Assembly (NCBI GenBank): GCA_031274985.1
Contig: JAISPK010000084.1
Coordinates: 1-6,479 of the forward strand
DNA length: 6,479 bases
Direction: 5' to 3'
DNA from: Coriobacteriales bacterium
Lineage (GTDB): Bacteria; Actinomycetota; Coriobacteriia; Coriobacteriales; UBA8131
The position numbers and the translations under genes were made by a program. Within the stretch, counting starts at the first letter, position 1; each line of letters begins with the position of its first letter. The notes under the pieces were generated by a model, which was not told the origin of the DNA, did no database searches, and saw only the letters and a list, made by a program, of their open reading frames with translations. Below, piece after piece: positions 1 to 5,092 of this stretch.

Positions 1-13
1 TTACCATTACTGA

Positions 14-58
14 AGCGAAAATCAGGGGCGCCCTGCCCGGTTCCCGCTGATTTTCGCT
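14..58 (-). terminator. Stem-loop downstream of mtbC, possible operon terminator
   Basis: A perfect 12-base inverted repeat (AGCGAAAATCAG at 14-25, CTGATTTTCGCT at 47-58) encloses a 21-base GC-rich loop. It lies 68 bases past the mtbC stop in the direction of transcription, where an operon terminator would be expected. No U-tract follows the stem on the minus strand (UCAGUAAUGGUAA), so it is not a canonical intrinsic terminator. It could instead be a 3' stabilising hairpin or a dispersed palindromic repeat. Bases 59-125 hold nothing else I can recognise. Confidence 0.4.
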
Positions 59-125
59 CCAGAATTGGGGCTGGCTTCAGCTCAGCTCTTCAGAAGACCG
101 TCGCTTCGTCCTCGAGGTGTTTGCG

Positions 126-773
126 TCAGCTCAAAAGCGCGAGGGCTTTGGTTACTGCTTCTCCTGCGTCTTCGGCGTAGGCATCGGCACCTATGCGATC
201 TGCCCAGCGTTGTGTTGCCGGGGCGCCGCCGATCATCGTCTTGAATCTTTCTCTCAAGCCCTGGCTCTTGAGCAGCTCCTCCAGCTTTTTTTGTTCGTTC
301 ATCGTGGTGGTGAGCAAGGCAGAGGTTCCGATAATGTCGGCTTTGTATTGCTGCGCCTTCTCAACGATAGTTGCTACCGGCACATCGCGACCCAGATCGA
401 TTACCTCTATCCCCTGCGTCTTTACAAGGGAGGCAACGATGCCCTTGCCAATATCGTGAACGTCACCTTCTACGGTAGCAAGCACCATGATGCCCTTTTT
501 CTCCGCTGCCTGCCCTCCACTGGCCACTGCCTCGTCAACACGCGCCGATACCTTTTGCATAACGTCTGCGGTCATCATCAGCTGCGGCAAAAACACGCTG
601 CCCCGGCTAAAGAGGTCGCCTACCTCGCGAATACCGGCAGAAAAACCGTCGGACAAAATCTCTACGGGGTCATATCCCTCAGCCAGAGCGCGCTCAATGG
701 TCTCCAGGGCAAGTTTTTCGTTGCCTTTGTGCATTGACTCGATAGCGTCACGGATAATCTCTTCTCTACTCAC
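126..773 (-). CDS. mtbC: Corrinoid protein of dimethylamine methyltransferase (MtbC-like)
   Basis: This small cobalamin-binding protein accepts the methyl group from MtbB on its Co(I) corrinoid and passes it to a downstream methyltransferase (MtbA-type, or a THF methyltransferase in bacteria). Numbered from the GTG at 773 (215 residues), an N-terminal helical cap domain (about 1-80) is followed by a Rossmann-like B12 domain. That domain carries the lower-ligand motif D104-V-H106-D-I-G109 in 'EGDVHDIGKGIV', then 'GTSALLTTTM' (about 149-158) and the 'IGGAP' loop (about 181-185), in the standard order for MtbC/MttC/MtmC. I prefer GTG 773 because AAAGGAAA sits about 6 bases upstream and the protein then begins (M)SREEII, like MttC. 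An alternative GTG at 800 overlaps the mtbB stop (GTGA) and gives 224 residues, but has only a weak, too-close AGG. Adjacency to mtbB favours MtbC over MttC or MtmC; sequence alone does not separate them firmly. Confidence 0.92.
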   Translation of the reverse strand: MSREEIIRDAIESMHKGNEKLALETIERALAEGYDPVEILSDGFSAGIREVGDLFSRGSVFLPQLMMTADVMQKVSARVDEAVASGGQAAEKKGIMVLATVEGDVHDIGKGIVASLVKTQGIEVIDLGRDVPVATIVEKAQQYKADIIGTSALLTTTMNEQKKLEELLKSQGLRERFKTMIGGAPATQRWADRIGADAYAEDAGEAVTKALALLS

Positions 774-796
774 GACGTTTCCTTTCTTTTCGTCCG

Positions 797-2185
797 TCAC
801 AAACCTGCGTGCCGTTTGAAATTCTCGACACTGTTGATGGGAATCCCCAAAAGCTCTGCTATGCGGAATTTTGTCTGGATACCTACCCCGCCATCAGGTC
901 TGAGCATCGTTGTACCGATGTCGAGCTGTTCTCTGACCTCTTTCATCTGAGCACAGTCGGCGAGGTCTGCCACGCTGACTCCCAGTTTTTGCGCCACGTA
1001 CGCTTTGGCGTCATTGATCTTCATCTTTTGCAGTTCCATTCTGAACACCAGATCACCGGCACTTCTTATGCCGCACATCCCTGCGGTGCTCTCATGGGTC
1101 ACCGTCATGCCGAAGACATCTCCGGCACCTACCTAGAGGCCGTCCAGCCCTGCAATCTCTATCAGGGCCTTGTCAACCCGCGATACCGCATCGGCCGCCG
1201 GAATGAGAGAGAGCGGGATGCCGCCCACGCCCATGCCCACATTGGCATGGACGGGGATATTGGCAACCTTGACCGTTTCCTTGGTAAAGGTCACCACGCG
1301 CGCCAGGTTCCAGGCGAGCGACTTGCTCGAGTTGGTGTTGACGACGAGGCCAAAGATGCTTACCCCGGCCTGCTCGGCCATCTTTACCTGCTTGTGAGGA
1401 TACATCCCGGCGAGTATCTCCCCGTCAAAGGCCAGCTCGCCATGCATGCCCAAATTGAACTCCCCGGCCATACCCATCTCAAAACCGGTCGTGGGGTATT
1501 TTTGGCTCAGGATGCGAACCGCCTCAAGGCTGGCTTTAACATCGGCATCGCCCGAGGCACCTACGGTGTCGAGGTTTATGCCGTCGGCACCGCTCTCTAT
1601 CATCTGCGAAGCCACAAAAACGATGTCTCTCACGGCATGTTCGATAGCTTCTTCCTGGGCTTCCCGGGCCTCTTTGATCTTGCCGGCGGGCAGGAGCTCC
1701 GCCCAGTTATCGCAGGGACCATCGGGTTTTGTATACAGCCCCAGGTTGGGCATGGCACCATAGAGCACCGGCAATGTTGCCATCAACTGCACCTGCTCCA
1801 TGGTCTGACGCTCTTCGGAGATGATGGGCTTGATAGGCTTATAGCTATAGTCAACATGGCAGAGTTCGATGCTGTCAGAGCCAAGCGCCCGCTCCTGGGC
1901 GAGCACCGTCTGCAAACGATCCATGCCGGCGCCGTGGCGCACCGTGAATTTTAAGGTGCCGGCATCAAAGGATACGACGACCTCGCTGCCCGGTTCTACC
2001 GATACGATCTTCTGGGGGGAGGTGATGATCTCAAAGAGATGATCGATCTCCTCCTGGTTCATAGCCGGGATCTCGCCGCGACTCGCGGCATCAAAGGTAC
2101 CGTCCTCGATGTCCTCACGAATCTCTGCTTCGGTCATCTCGGCCACATAGTTGTCTCCGTATCTGGTGAGATACTTTTTACTCAT
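797..2185 (-). CDS. mtbB: Dimethylamine methyltransferase MtbB, pyrrolysine-containing (UAG read through)
   Basis: MtbB transfers a methyl group from dimethylamine to the corrinoid protein MtbC, releasing monomethylamine. The frame from ATG 2185 runs 350 codons to TAG at 1133-1135, and the same frame continues without shift for 111 further codons to TGA at 797. Reading UAG as pyrrolysine gives 462 residues with O at 351, close to the roughly 467 residues and late Pyl position (about 356) known for archaeal MtbB. The N-terminal half ('YLTRYGDNYVAEMTEAEIRE', then the region around 'ELCHVDYSYKPIKP') and the barrel-like C-terminal half ('ANVGMGVGGIPLS' near 314-326, 'GLDGL-O-VGAGDVFGM') match the family. 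The segment after UAG ('MCGIRSAGDLVFRMEL') is conserved-looking coding sequence. The RBS GAGGAGG lies 9 bases upstream. The gene sits 97 bases after the permease and directly before mtbC. A standard-code gene caller would split it into 350- and 103-residue pieces. If UAG were not suppressed, the product would lack its catalytic residue. Confidence 0.93.
1108..1127 (-). promoter_or_regulatory. Stem-loop starting 5 bases after the UAG (PYLIS-like candidate)
   Basis: On the mtbB mRNA, arms TGCCGGAG (1127-1120) and CTTCGGCA (1115-1108) pair over 8 positions (seven Watson-Crick, one G-U) around the tetraloop AUGU. The hairpin starts just 3' of the UAG, where a PYLIS element was proposed in archaeal mtmB. 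Work on PYLIS suggests it is at most an enhancer of readthrough. The bases also encode the conserved GAGD segment, so the pairing may be a coincidence of codon choice. Confidence 0.4.
1133..1135 (-). other. In-frame UAG predicted to encode pyrrolysine (residue 351 of MtbB)
   Basis: The minus strand reads GGC CTC TAG GTA GGT GCC. This is the only stop codon between ATG 2185 and TGA 797 in this frame, and coding sequence is coherent on both sides. Pyrrolysine at a single UAG is the hallmark of the MtmB, MtbB and MttB methylamine methyltransferases, where it is the catalytic electrophile that binds and positions the methylamine. A sequencing error or random nonsense mutation is unlikely, because the codon is UAG specifically and falls at the family position. 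Confidence 0.9.
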
Positions 2186-2242
2186 TTCTTTCTTTCCTCC
2201 TCGTTTTTCTCGCGCCTGCTTCTGTCGCTGTTGCGTCTCTCT

Positions 2243-2272
2243 CTGTCATTGCCGCGCAGGCGACAATGACAG
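2243..2272 (-). repeat. Intergenic inverted repeat between the permease gene and mtbB
   Basis: Perfect 9-base arms, CTGTCATTG (2243-2251) and CAATGACAG (2264-2272), continue after one C/A mismatch with three more pairs (CGC/GCG) and a 4-base loop. It fills much of the 97-base gap between the permease stop and the mtbB start. No U-tract follows on the minus strand, so a full terminator is unlikely. It could set relative expression of permease and mtbB through mRNA processing or partial attenuation, or be a dispersed TGTCATTGC-type genomic palindrome. Confidence 0.5.
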
Positions 2273-2282
2273 GACAGCTTGC

Positions 2283-3200
2283 TCAGGCCTCGGCCTTGCT
2301 TCCCAGAGTGGTCTTTTTGCCTTTGACGGCATCTCTGAGCAGCATGATCGAGGTGTAAATGAGCACAGCGCATACAAGCCATTTGAGCGCAGTCAAGGGT
2401 ATGGACTTTACGATGAGTACTGCCACCGCAACACCGACGCAACCGCCGATGTTTACCATGATGGAGGCCTTTTTGCTGTAGGTGGGTTTTTCTTTGGTGT
2501 TAGCCTTGATAAACCGCATACCAGCGGCGGGCATCAGAAAAGCGCAGGAGCCCATCATTACCGGAAAGGCAACGGCAGGGCTGAGGCCCATGGCAAAAAC
2601 GAGAGCCATCATCGGCGCGTAGCAGCCAACGCCAATCGTCATCAGCGAACCGAGTGCAAAGCAGATAAGGGCGGAGATAATCAGTTTACCGGTGCTCAGC
2701 CCGATAGCTTCACCGCCAACCGGCATCAGCTTGAAGATACCGGCCAGCATAACGAGAACAACTACAATCAAGGCAATGCCCATGCCATAACGGATAACCG
2801 TAACGTTGAGCTTGGAAACGATGCCGGCTCCGAGAACAGCTCCCAGGGTTGCAGAGGCAATCAGGGTCACCAAGGTGACGATTTCCACCTCAATAACCGT
2901 GGTGTAAGCCAGCGTGGTAAAAGAGCAGGCAACAACGGCACAGATGTTGAGTGTGCCGGGAATCTGCTTGTCCGGCATAGCCTTGGTAATCTTCCACCAG
3001 GCGGTCATGGGACCATAGGAGCCAATGCCGAGCGCATCAATGAACTGGGTTGCTACTCCGCAAATGCCCAGGTTGACCCATTTATCCCTGCCCTTGAGTT
3101 CTTCTTTGGTTTTTATGAGATTGAGTACGAGAACAACGGTAAAGACAACCGTAATGACAACAACTGCAGCTTGCAGTACTAGTAGTGGGGTTATGGTCAT
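2283..3200 (-). CDS. TauE/SafE-family membrane permease
   Basis: This is an integral membrane protein of 305 residues with about eight hydrophobic segments (roughly 4-29, 43-64, 83-104, 107-129, 135-158, 173-200, 204-226, 247-267, with a final one near 271-287), the layout of the TauE/SafE family. Known relatives export sulfite, sulfoacetate or other small anions, but many members are uncharacterised. Conserved-looking elements are 'FIDALGIGSYGP' in the first half and the related 'GSLMTIGVGCYAPMMAL' in the second, consistent with the internal duplication of the family. The start at ATG 3200 is chosen because AAGGAGG lies 8 bases upstream. An upstream in-frame ATG at 3350 would add 50 polar residues with no good RBS and is probably leader. 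It is the first gene of the mtbB-mtbC unit, so a role in moving methylated amines, their precursors or a counter-ion is inferred; the substrate is unknown. Confidence 0.85.
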   Translation of the reverse strand: MTITPLLVLQAAVVVITVVFTVVLVLNLIKTKEELKGRDKWVNLGICGVATQFIDALGIGSYGPMTAWWKITKAMPDKQIPGTLNICAVVACSFTTLAYTTVIEVEIVTLVTLIASATLGAVLGAGIVSKLNVTVIRYGMGIALIVVVLVMLAGIFKLMPVGGEAIGLSTGKLIISALICFALGSLMTIGVGCYAPMMALVFAMGLSPAVAFPVMMGSCAFLMPAAGMRFIKANTKEKPTYSKKASIMVNIGGCVGVAVAVLIVKSIPLTALKWLVCAVLIYTSIMLLRDAVKGKKTTLGSKAEA

Positions 3201-3225
3201 AATCCTTTCCTCCTTGTTATAAAAA

Positions 3226-3248
3226 GACGTAACTCCTGTTTGACGTAA
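3226..3248. repeat. Short direct repeat GACGTAA in the permease leader
   Basis: GACGTAA occurs at 3226-3232 and 3242-3248, 16 bases apart, just upstream of the permease RBS. The 8-mer TTGACGTA at 3240-3247 recurs at 3552-3559 just upstream of the pucR-type gene's TATAAT. This could be a regulator half-site or leader RNA element; the repeats are short enough to be chance. Confidence 0.25.
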
Positions 3249-3305
3249 TTCTTTGTGTGAGTGAGCACCTCTTTTTGTTGGCAAGTCACCTCTCTCCTGT
3301 TTAAC
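3233..3305. repeat. Direct repeat CTCCTGTTTRAC
   Basis: Two 12-base copies with one mismatch, CTCCTGTTTGAC at 3233-3244 and CTCCTGTTTAAC at 3294-3305, lie 61 bases apart in the leader of the permease-mtbB-mtbC unit. On the transcribed strand they read GTYAAACAGGAG, each containing an AGGAG that resembles a ribosome binding site. No convincing open frame follows either copy, so I treat them as a repeat of unknown role. Confidence 0.3.
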
Positions 3306-3372
3306 CGGTAGACTTTTTGGCGCCAAGTCTTGCTCAGCAAGCTTAACCACAAATCAAGGCTGAGGTAATGTG

Positions 3373-3384
3373 CTTCATGTGAAG
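3373..3384. promoter_or_regulatory. Palindrome CTTCATGTGAAG, candidate operator
   Basis: A 5-base inverted repeat (CTTCA/TGAAG) around a central TG. Its CATGTGAA core (3376-3383) recurs at 4919-4926 upstream of the plus-strand methyltransferase gene. It lies just downstream of the candidate minus-strand promoter, where a bound regulator could act on the permease operon. Confidence 0.35.
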
Positions 3385-3393
3385 AGTTTTTGC

Positions 3394-3421
3394 ATTATTC
3401 TGCACATGTTGTTCAAAACAA
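3394..3421 (-). promoter_or_regulatory. Candidate promoter of the permease-mtbB-mtbC operon
   Basis: On the minus strand, TTGTTT (3421-3416) and AATAAT (3399-3394) are separated by 16 bases, a plausible -35/-10 pair with two mismatches in the -35. Transcription would start near 3387, leaving a leader of about 190 bases before the ATG at 3200. The spacer contains the shared motif TGAACAACATGTG. No other minus-strand pair in this gap looked better. Confidence 0.4.
3403..3415 (-). promoter_or_regulatory. Shared motif TGAACAACATGTG, upstream copy for the mtb operon
   Basis: Read on the minus strand, this 13-mer matches TGTACAACATGTG at 4912-4924 on the plus strand at 12 of 13 positions. Each copy points in the direction of the methyltransferase unit it precedes (about 200 and 170 bases from the respective start codons). 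This is the behaviour expected of a binding site for a common regulator, possibly the PucR-family protein encoded between them. Confidence 0.4.
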
Positions 3422-3434
3422 GGACGGGACTTGA

Positions 3435-3483
3435 GGACGGGGCTGACAGGATAAAAGGAGCATAGCTTTTTGTGTCACCGTCC
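3435..3483. repeat. Imperfect palindrome, REP-like element
   Basis: GGACGG (3435-3440) plus TGACA (3444-3448) pair with TGTCA (3473-3477) plus CCGTCC (3478-3483), with a 3-base bulge GGC. An inner AAAAG/CTTTT pairing (3453-3457 with 3466-3470) extends the hairpin. A second AGGACGGG precedes it at 3421-3428. It lies between two divergent genes, so it is not a terminator of either. The TGTGTCACCGTCCCC end resembles dispersed palindromes seen near REP-associated transposases in anaerobes, a recollection I cannot verify here. Confidence 0.45.
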
Positions 3484-3562
3484 CCCTTTAAAATTGTGCC
3501 TTATGACCCTCAAGCTGCTCCAGAGATAGGTTGTGTTGCCCGGCAAGGCCCTTGACGTACGG

Positions 3563-3568
3563 TATAAT
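3563..3568 (+). promoter_or_regulatory. Candidate -10 box of the PucR-family gene
   Basis: A consensus TATAAT lies 39 bases before the GTG start at 3608. There is no good -35 at 16-18 bases: the nearest TTG-hexamer, TTGCCC at 3536-3541, is 21 bases away, and TTGACG at 3552-3557 is far too close to pair with it. The promoter may be weak or activator-dependent. Confidence 0.4.
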
Positions 3569-3607
3569 AAGCAGCCTCAGGGCAGTGTGGGGTAGAGGTG
3601 ATTAAGC

Positions 3608-4870
3608 GTGTTTGTGGCAAAAGAGCTTACGGTTGAGTCTTTATTGAAGACGTATGACTTCAGGGATGTCAAAGTACTGGCCGGGCACACGGGATTGACC
3701 AATGTGGTTACCTGGCCGCATATTCTTGAAGTGATTGACGATGCCGATTATTTTGTAGATGGCGGCGAGTTAGTCTTTGCCGGTTCCGCAGCAAACGGCA
3801 GTAATGCCTCCCTGGCTGCCTTCTTTCACAAACTGATCAATAAAGAGATTTCCGCGCTTTGTATCCAGCTCGGTGTTCACCCGGATGATGTTCCCCGTGA
3901 AATGATCGATCTTGCTGACGAGTACCAGTGCCCGCTTCTTGGCGCCGACCGATCGATCCGTTACCTCGACCTTACGCACAGCGTCATACATAGTATCAAC
4001 CGATACGACCTGGAGGGCTTTGCCCATGAGAAAGCTTTTATCGAGTCCAATTATTGGGTGCTCGACTGGATCCATGAGGAGCTCAGCGAAGACCAGATTG
4101 CGGAACATCTCCAAAAAAAGAAGTTGCACTACCACTATTTTGCTCTTGCAATCGAATACCGCAGGCATGCCCTTGCGTATCAGTGGTCGGAAAACACCTA
4201 TACCATCATCTCAAAACGACTCCGCGAGGTATTTGAGCACTACCATTTTACGCTCCTGCCGTTTTTTCTCGACAACCTCTTTGCGGCCGTCGTGCTGGAT
4301 TTTGGGAGCAGTGAAGACTGGCGGGCCCGGTTTAACCACGCACTTGATGCCTTTAACGCTCTCCCGACTCAAAAAGACAAACCCTCTCTGATCATCGCTT
4401 GTGGCATGCGCTCACTCAGCTCACAAGATATATCCCTCAGCTACCAGTCTGCAAAGGGGACACTTTCTGTGTGCCAGCGCTTTAATACCAATCGCTCCAT
4501 CTATGAGGACCTGGGGCCGCTTTCACTGCTTCATTTGGCAAGCGATAGCACTGATCTGCCCGGTTTAAAGAGATTGCTCGTAAACCCGATAGCCCCTCTC
4601 AGGGACTTTGACACAGAGCATAACGGCAAGTTGCTCTTAACACTCAAGACTTACTATGACTTTAACGGCAATAAACAACAAACGGCTCGTGCGCTGAGCA
4701 TTACCCGGAGAAGTCTCTATTATCGGCTTGAGAAAATCGAGGTGCTTCTGGGGACGACCGATCTGCTCAAGCCCAAAAAGCGCCAGTCACTGGAGCTGTC
4801 GCTGGCCTTTTTTGCCTTAGTCAATAACTCGCTGGACTGCTCCTCTCCCTTTGTTTGTCCTTCCCGCTAG
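3608..4870 (+). CDS. PucR-family transcriptional regulator
   Basis: This cytoplasmic DNA-binding regulator is 420 residues long. Residues about 7-125 match the N-terminal PucR sensory domain ('TVESLLKTYDFRDVKVLAGHTGLTNVVTWPHI', split here as TVESLLKTYDF and HTGLTNVVTWPHI, then 'DGGELVFAG'). About 170-300 form the CdaR/GGDEF-like middle domain, and about 345-400 the C-terminal PucR helix-turn-helix ('YYDFNGNKQQTARALSI' then 'RRSLYYRLEKIE'). Family members usually activate catabolic genes in response to purines, amino acids or other nitrogen compounds. Its place between the mtb operon and an MttB-family gene suggests an amine-responsive local regulator, which is inference. The start is GTG 3608, 5 bases after AGAGGTGAT; no ATG fits the domain boundary better. 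The stop codon is UAG (4868-4870), notable in a presumed Pyl-decoding host; readthrough would add O plus nine residues to UAA at 4898. Confidence 0.9.
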   Translation: MFVAKELTVESLLKTYDFRDVKVLAGHTGLTNVVTWPHILEVIDDADYFVDGGELVFAGSAANGSNASLAAFFHKLINKEISALCIQLGVHPDDVPREMIDLADEYQCPLLGADRSIRYLDLTHSVIHSINRYDLEGFAHEKAFIESNYWVLDWIHEELSEDQIAEHLQKKKLHYHYFALAIEYRRHALAYQWSENTYTIISKRLREVFEHYHFTLLPFFLDNLFAAVVLDFGSSEDWRARFNHALDAFNALPTQKDKPSLIIACGMRSLSSQDISLSYQSAKGTLSVCQRFNTNRSIYEDLGPLSLLHLASDSTDLPGLKRLLVNPIAPLRDFDTEHNGKLLLTLKTYYDFNGNKQQTARALSITRRSLYYRLEKIEVLLGTTDLLKPKKRQSLELSLAFFALVNNSLDCSSPFVCPSR

Positions 4871-4911
4871 CAGAGGATTGCCGGTCTGGGACAGGCATAA
4901 ACACTCAAGCG

Positions 4912-4924
4912 TGTACAACATGTG
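4912..4924 (+). promoter_or_regulatory. Shared motif TGTACAACATGTG, copy upstream of the MttB-family gene
   Basis: Twelve of 13 bases match the minus-strand copy at 3403-3415, in the same orientation relative to the downstream methyltransferase gene. It lies in the 222-base gap after the PucR gene, 168 bases before the ATG at 5093. Directly after it is AAAAAGATAAC, which could contain a weak -10 (GATAAC at 4930-4935), but no -35-like hexamer precedes it. Confidence 0.4.
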
Positions 4925-4933
4925 AAAAAGATA

Positions 4934-4948
4934 ACGAAAGAATTTCGT
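4934..4948. promoter_or_regulatory. Inverted repeat ACGAAA-N3-TTTCGT
   Basis: Perfect 6-base arms (4934-4939 and 4943-4948) around GAA; AT-rich flanks extend the symmetry if one base is bulged. The stem is short and not followed directly by a T-run (six T's occur at 4971-4976), so it is a better candidate for a protein-binding site upstream of the MttB-family gene than for a terminator of the PucR gene. Confidence 0.35.
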
Positions 4949-5030
4949 ATTCCGCAAATTACTCCCGAAGTTTTTTGCCTGTAGGATTCGTGCAGAGCAA
5001 CGCTGCAAGAAGGCCAATTGTCGTACTTAA

Positions 5031-5060
5031 CCTGCGCAGGAAAAACGCCTGATGCAGGAA
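5031..5060. repeat. Tandem near-identical palindromes CCTG-N2/3-CAGG
   Basis: CCTGCGCAGGAA (5031-5042, its first ten bases a perfect palindrome) is followed at 5048-5060 by CCTGATGCAGGAA, so the two sites repeat 17 bases apart, nearly two helical turns. A further CCTGTAGG occurs at 4978-4985. The pair lies 33-62 bases before the MttB-family start codon and could bind a regulator as DNA or fold into small hairpins in the mRNA leader. Confidence 0.4.
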
Positions 5061-5080
5061 CCCGCAGCGAAGGAATCAGC

Positions 5081-5087
5081 AAGGAGG
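5081..5087 (+). promoter_or_regulatory. Ribosome binding site AAGGAGG fixing the start at 5093
   Basis: A consensus AAGGAGG with a 5-base spacer (ATACC) to ATG 5093. It decides the start of the MttB-family gene, whose end lies outside the window. Confidence 0.85.
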
Positions 5088-5092
5088 ATACC

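Noticed and set aside
1..125. A possible tRNA-Pyl or other pyl gene at the left edge, suggested by GC-rich pairing
   Set aside because: No cloverleaf, no CTA anticodon arm and no T-loop could be built; only the simple stem-loop at 14-58 is supported.
797..1108. A separate 103-residue gene starting at ATG 1108
   Set aside because: It is the C-terminal part of mtbB after the UAG: same frame, no RBS of its own, continuous family sequence.
809..1954. A 381-codon open frame on the plus strand opposite mtbB and the 3' part of its neighbour
   Set aside because: Shadow of the minus-strand gene: no RBS, no recognisable domain, composition typical of an antisense frame.
2151..3182. A 343-codon open frame on the plus strand opposite the permease
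   Set aside because: Antisense to a clear membrane protein; the product is rich in H, N and G with no family likeness.
3201..3350. A 50-residue N-terminal extension of the permease from ATG 3350
   Set aside because: Polar, no signal-like character, no good RBS, and AAGGAGG sits properly before ATG 3200.
3406..3465. A 19-codon plus-strand frame (ATG 3406 to TAG) in the divergent gap
   Set aside because: No RBS, overlaps the REP-like palindrome, no sign of coding.
3201..3607. A sigma-54 promoter (TGGCAC-N5-TTGCA) or CRISPR-like array in the divergent gap
   Set aside because: No -24/-12 pair on either strand, and the repeats present are few, short and irregular.
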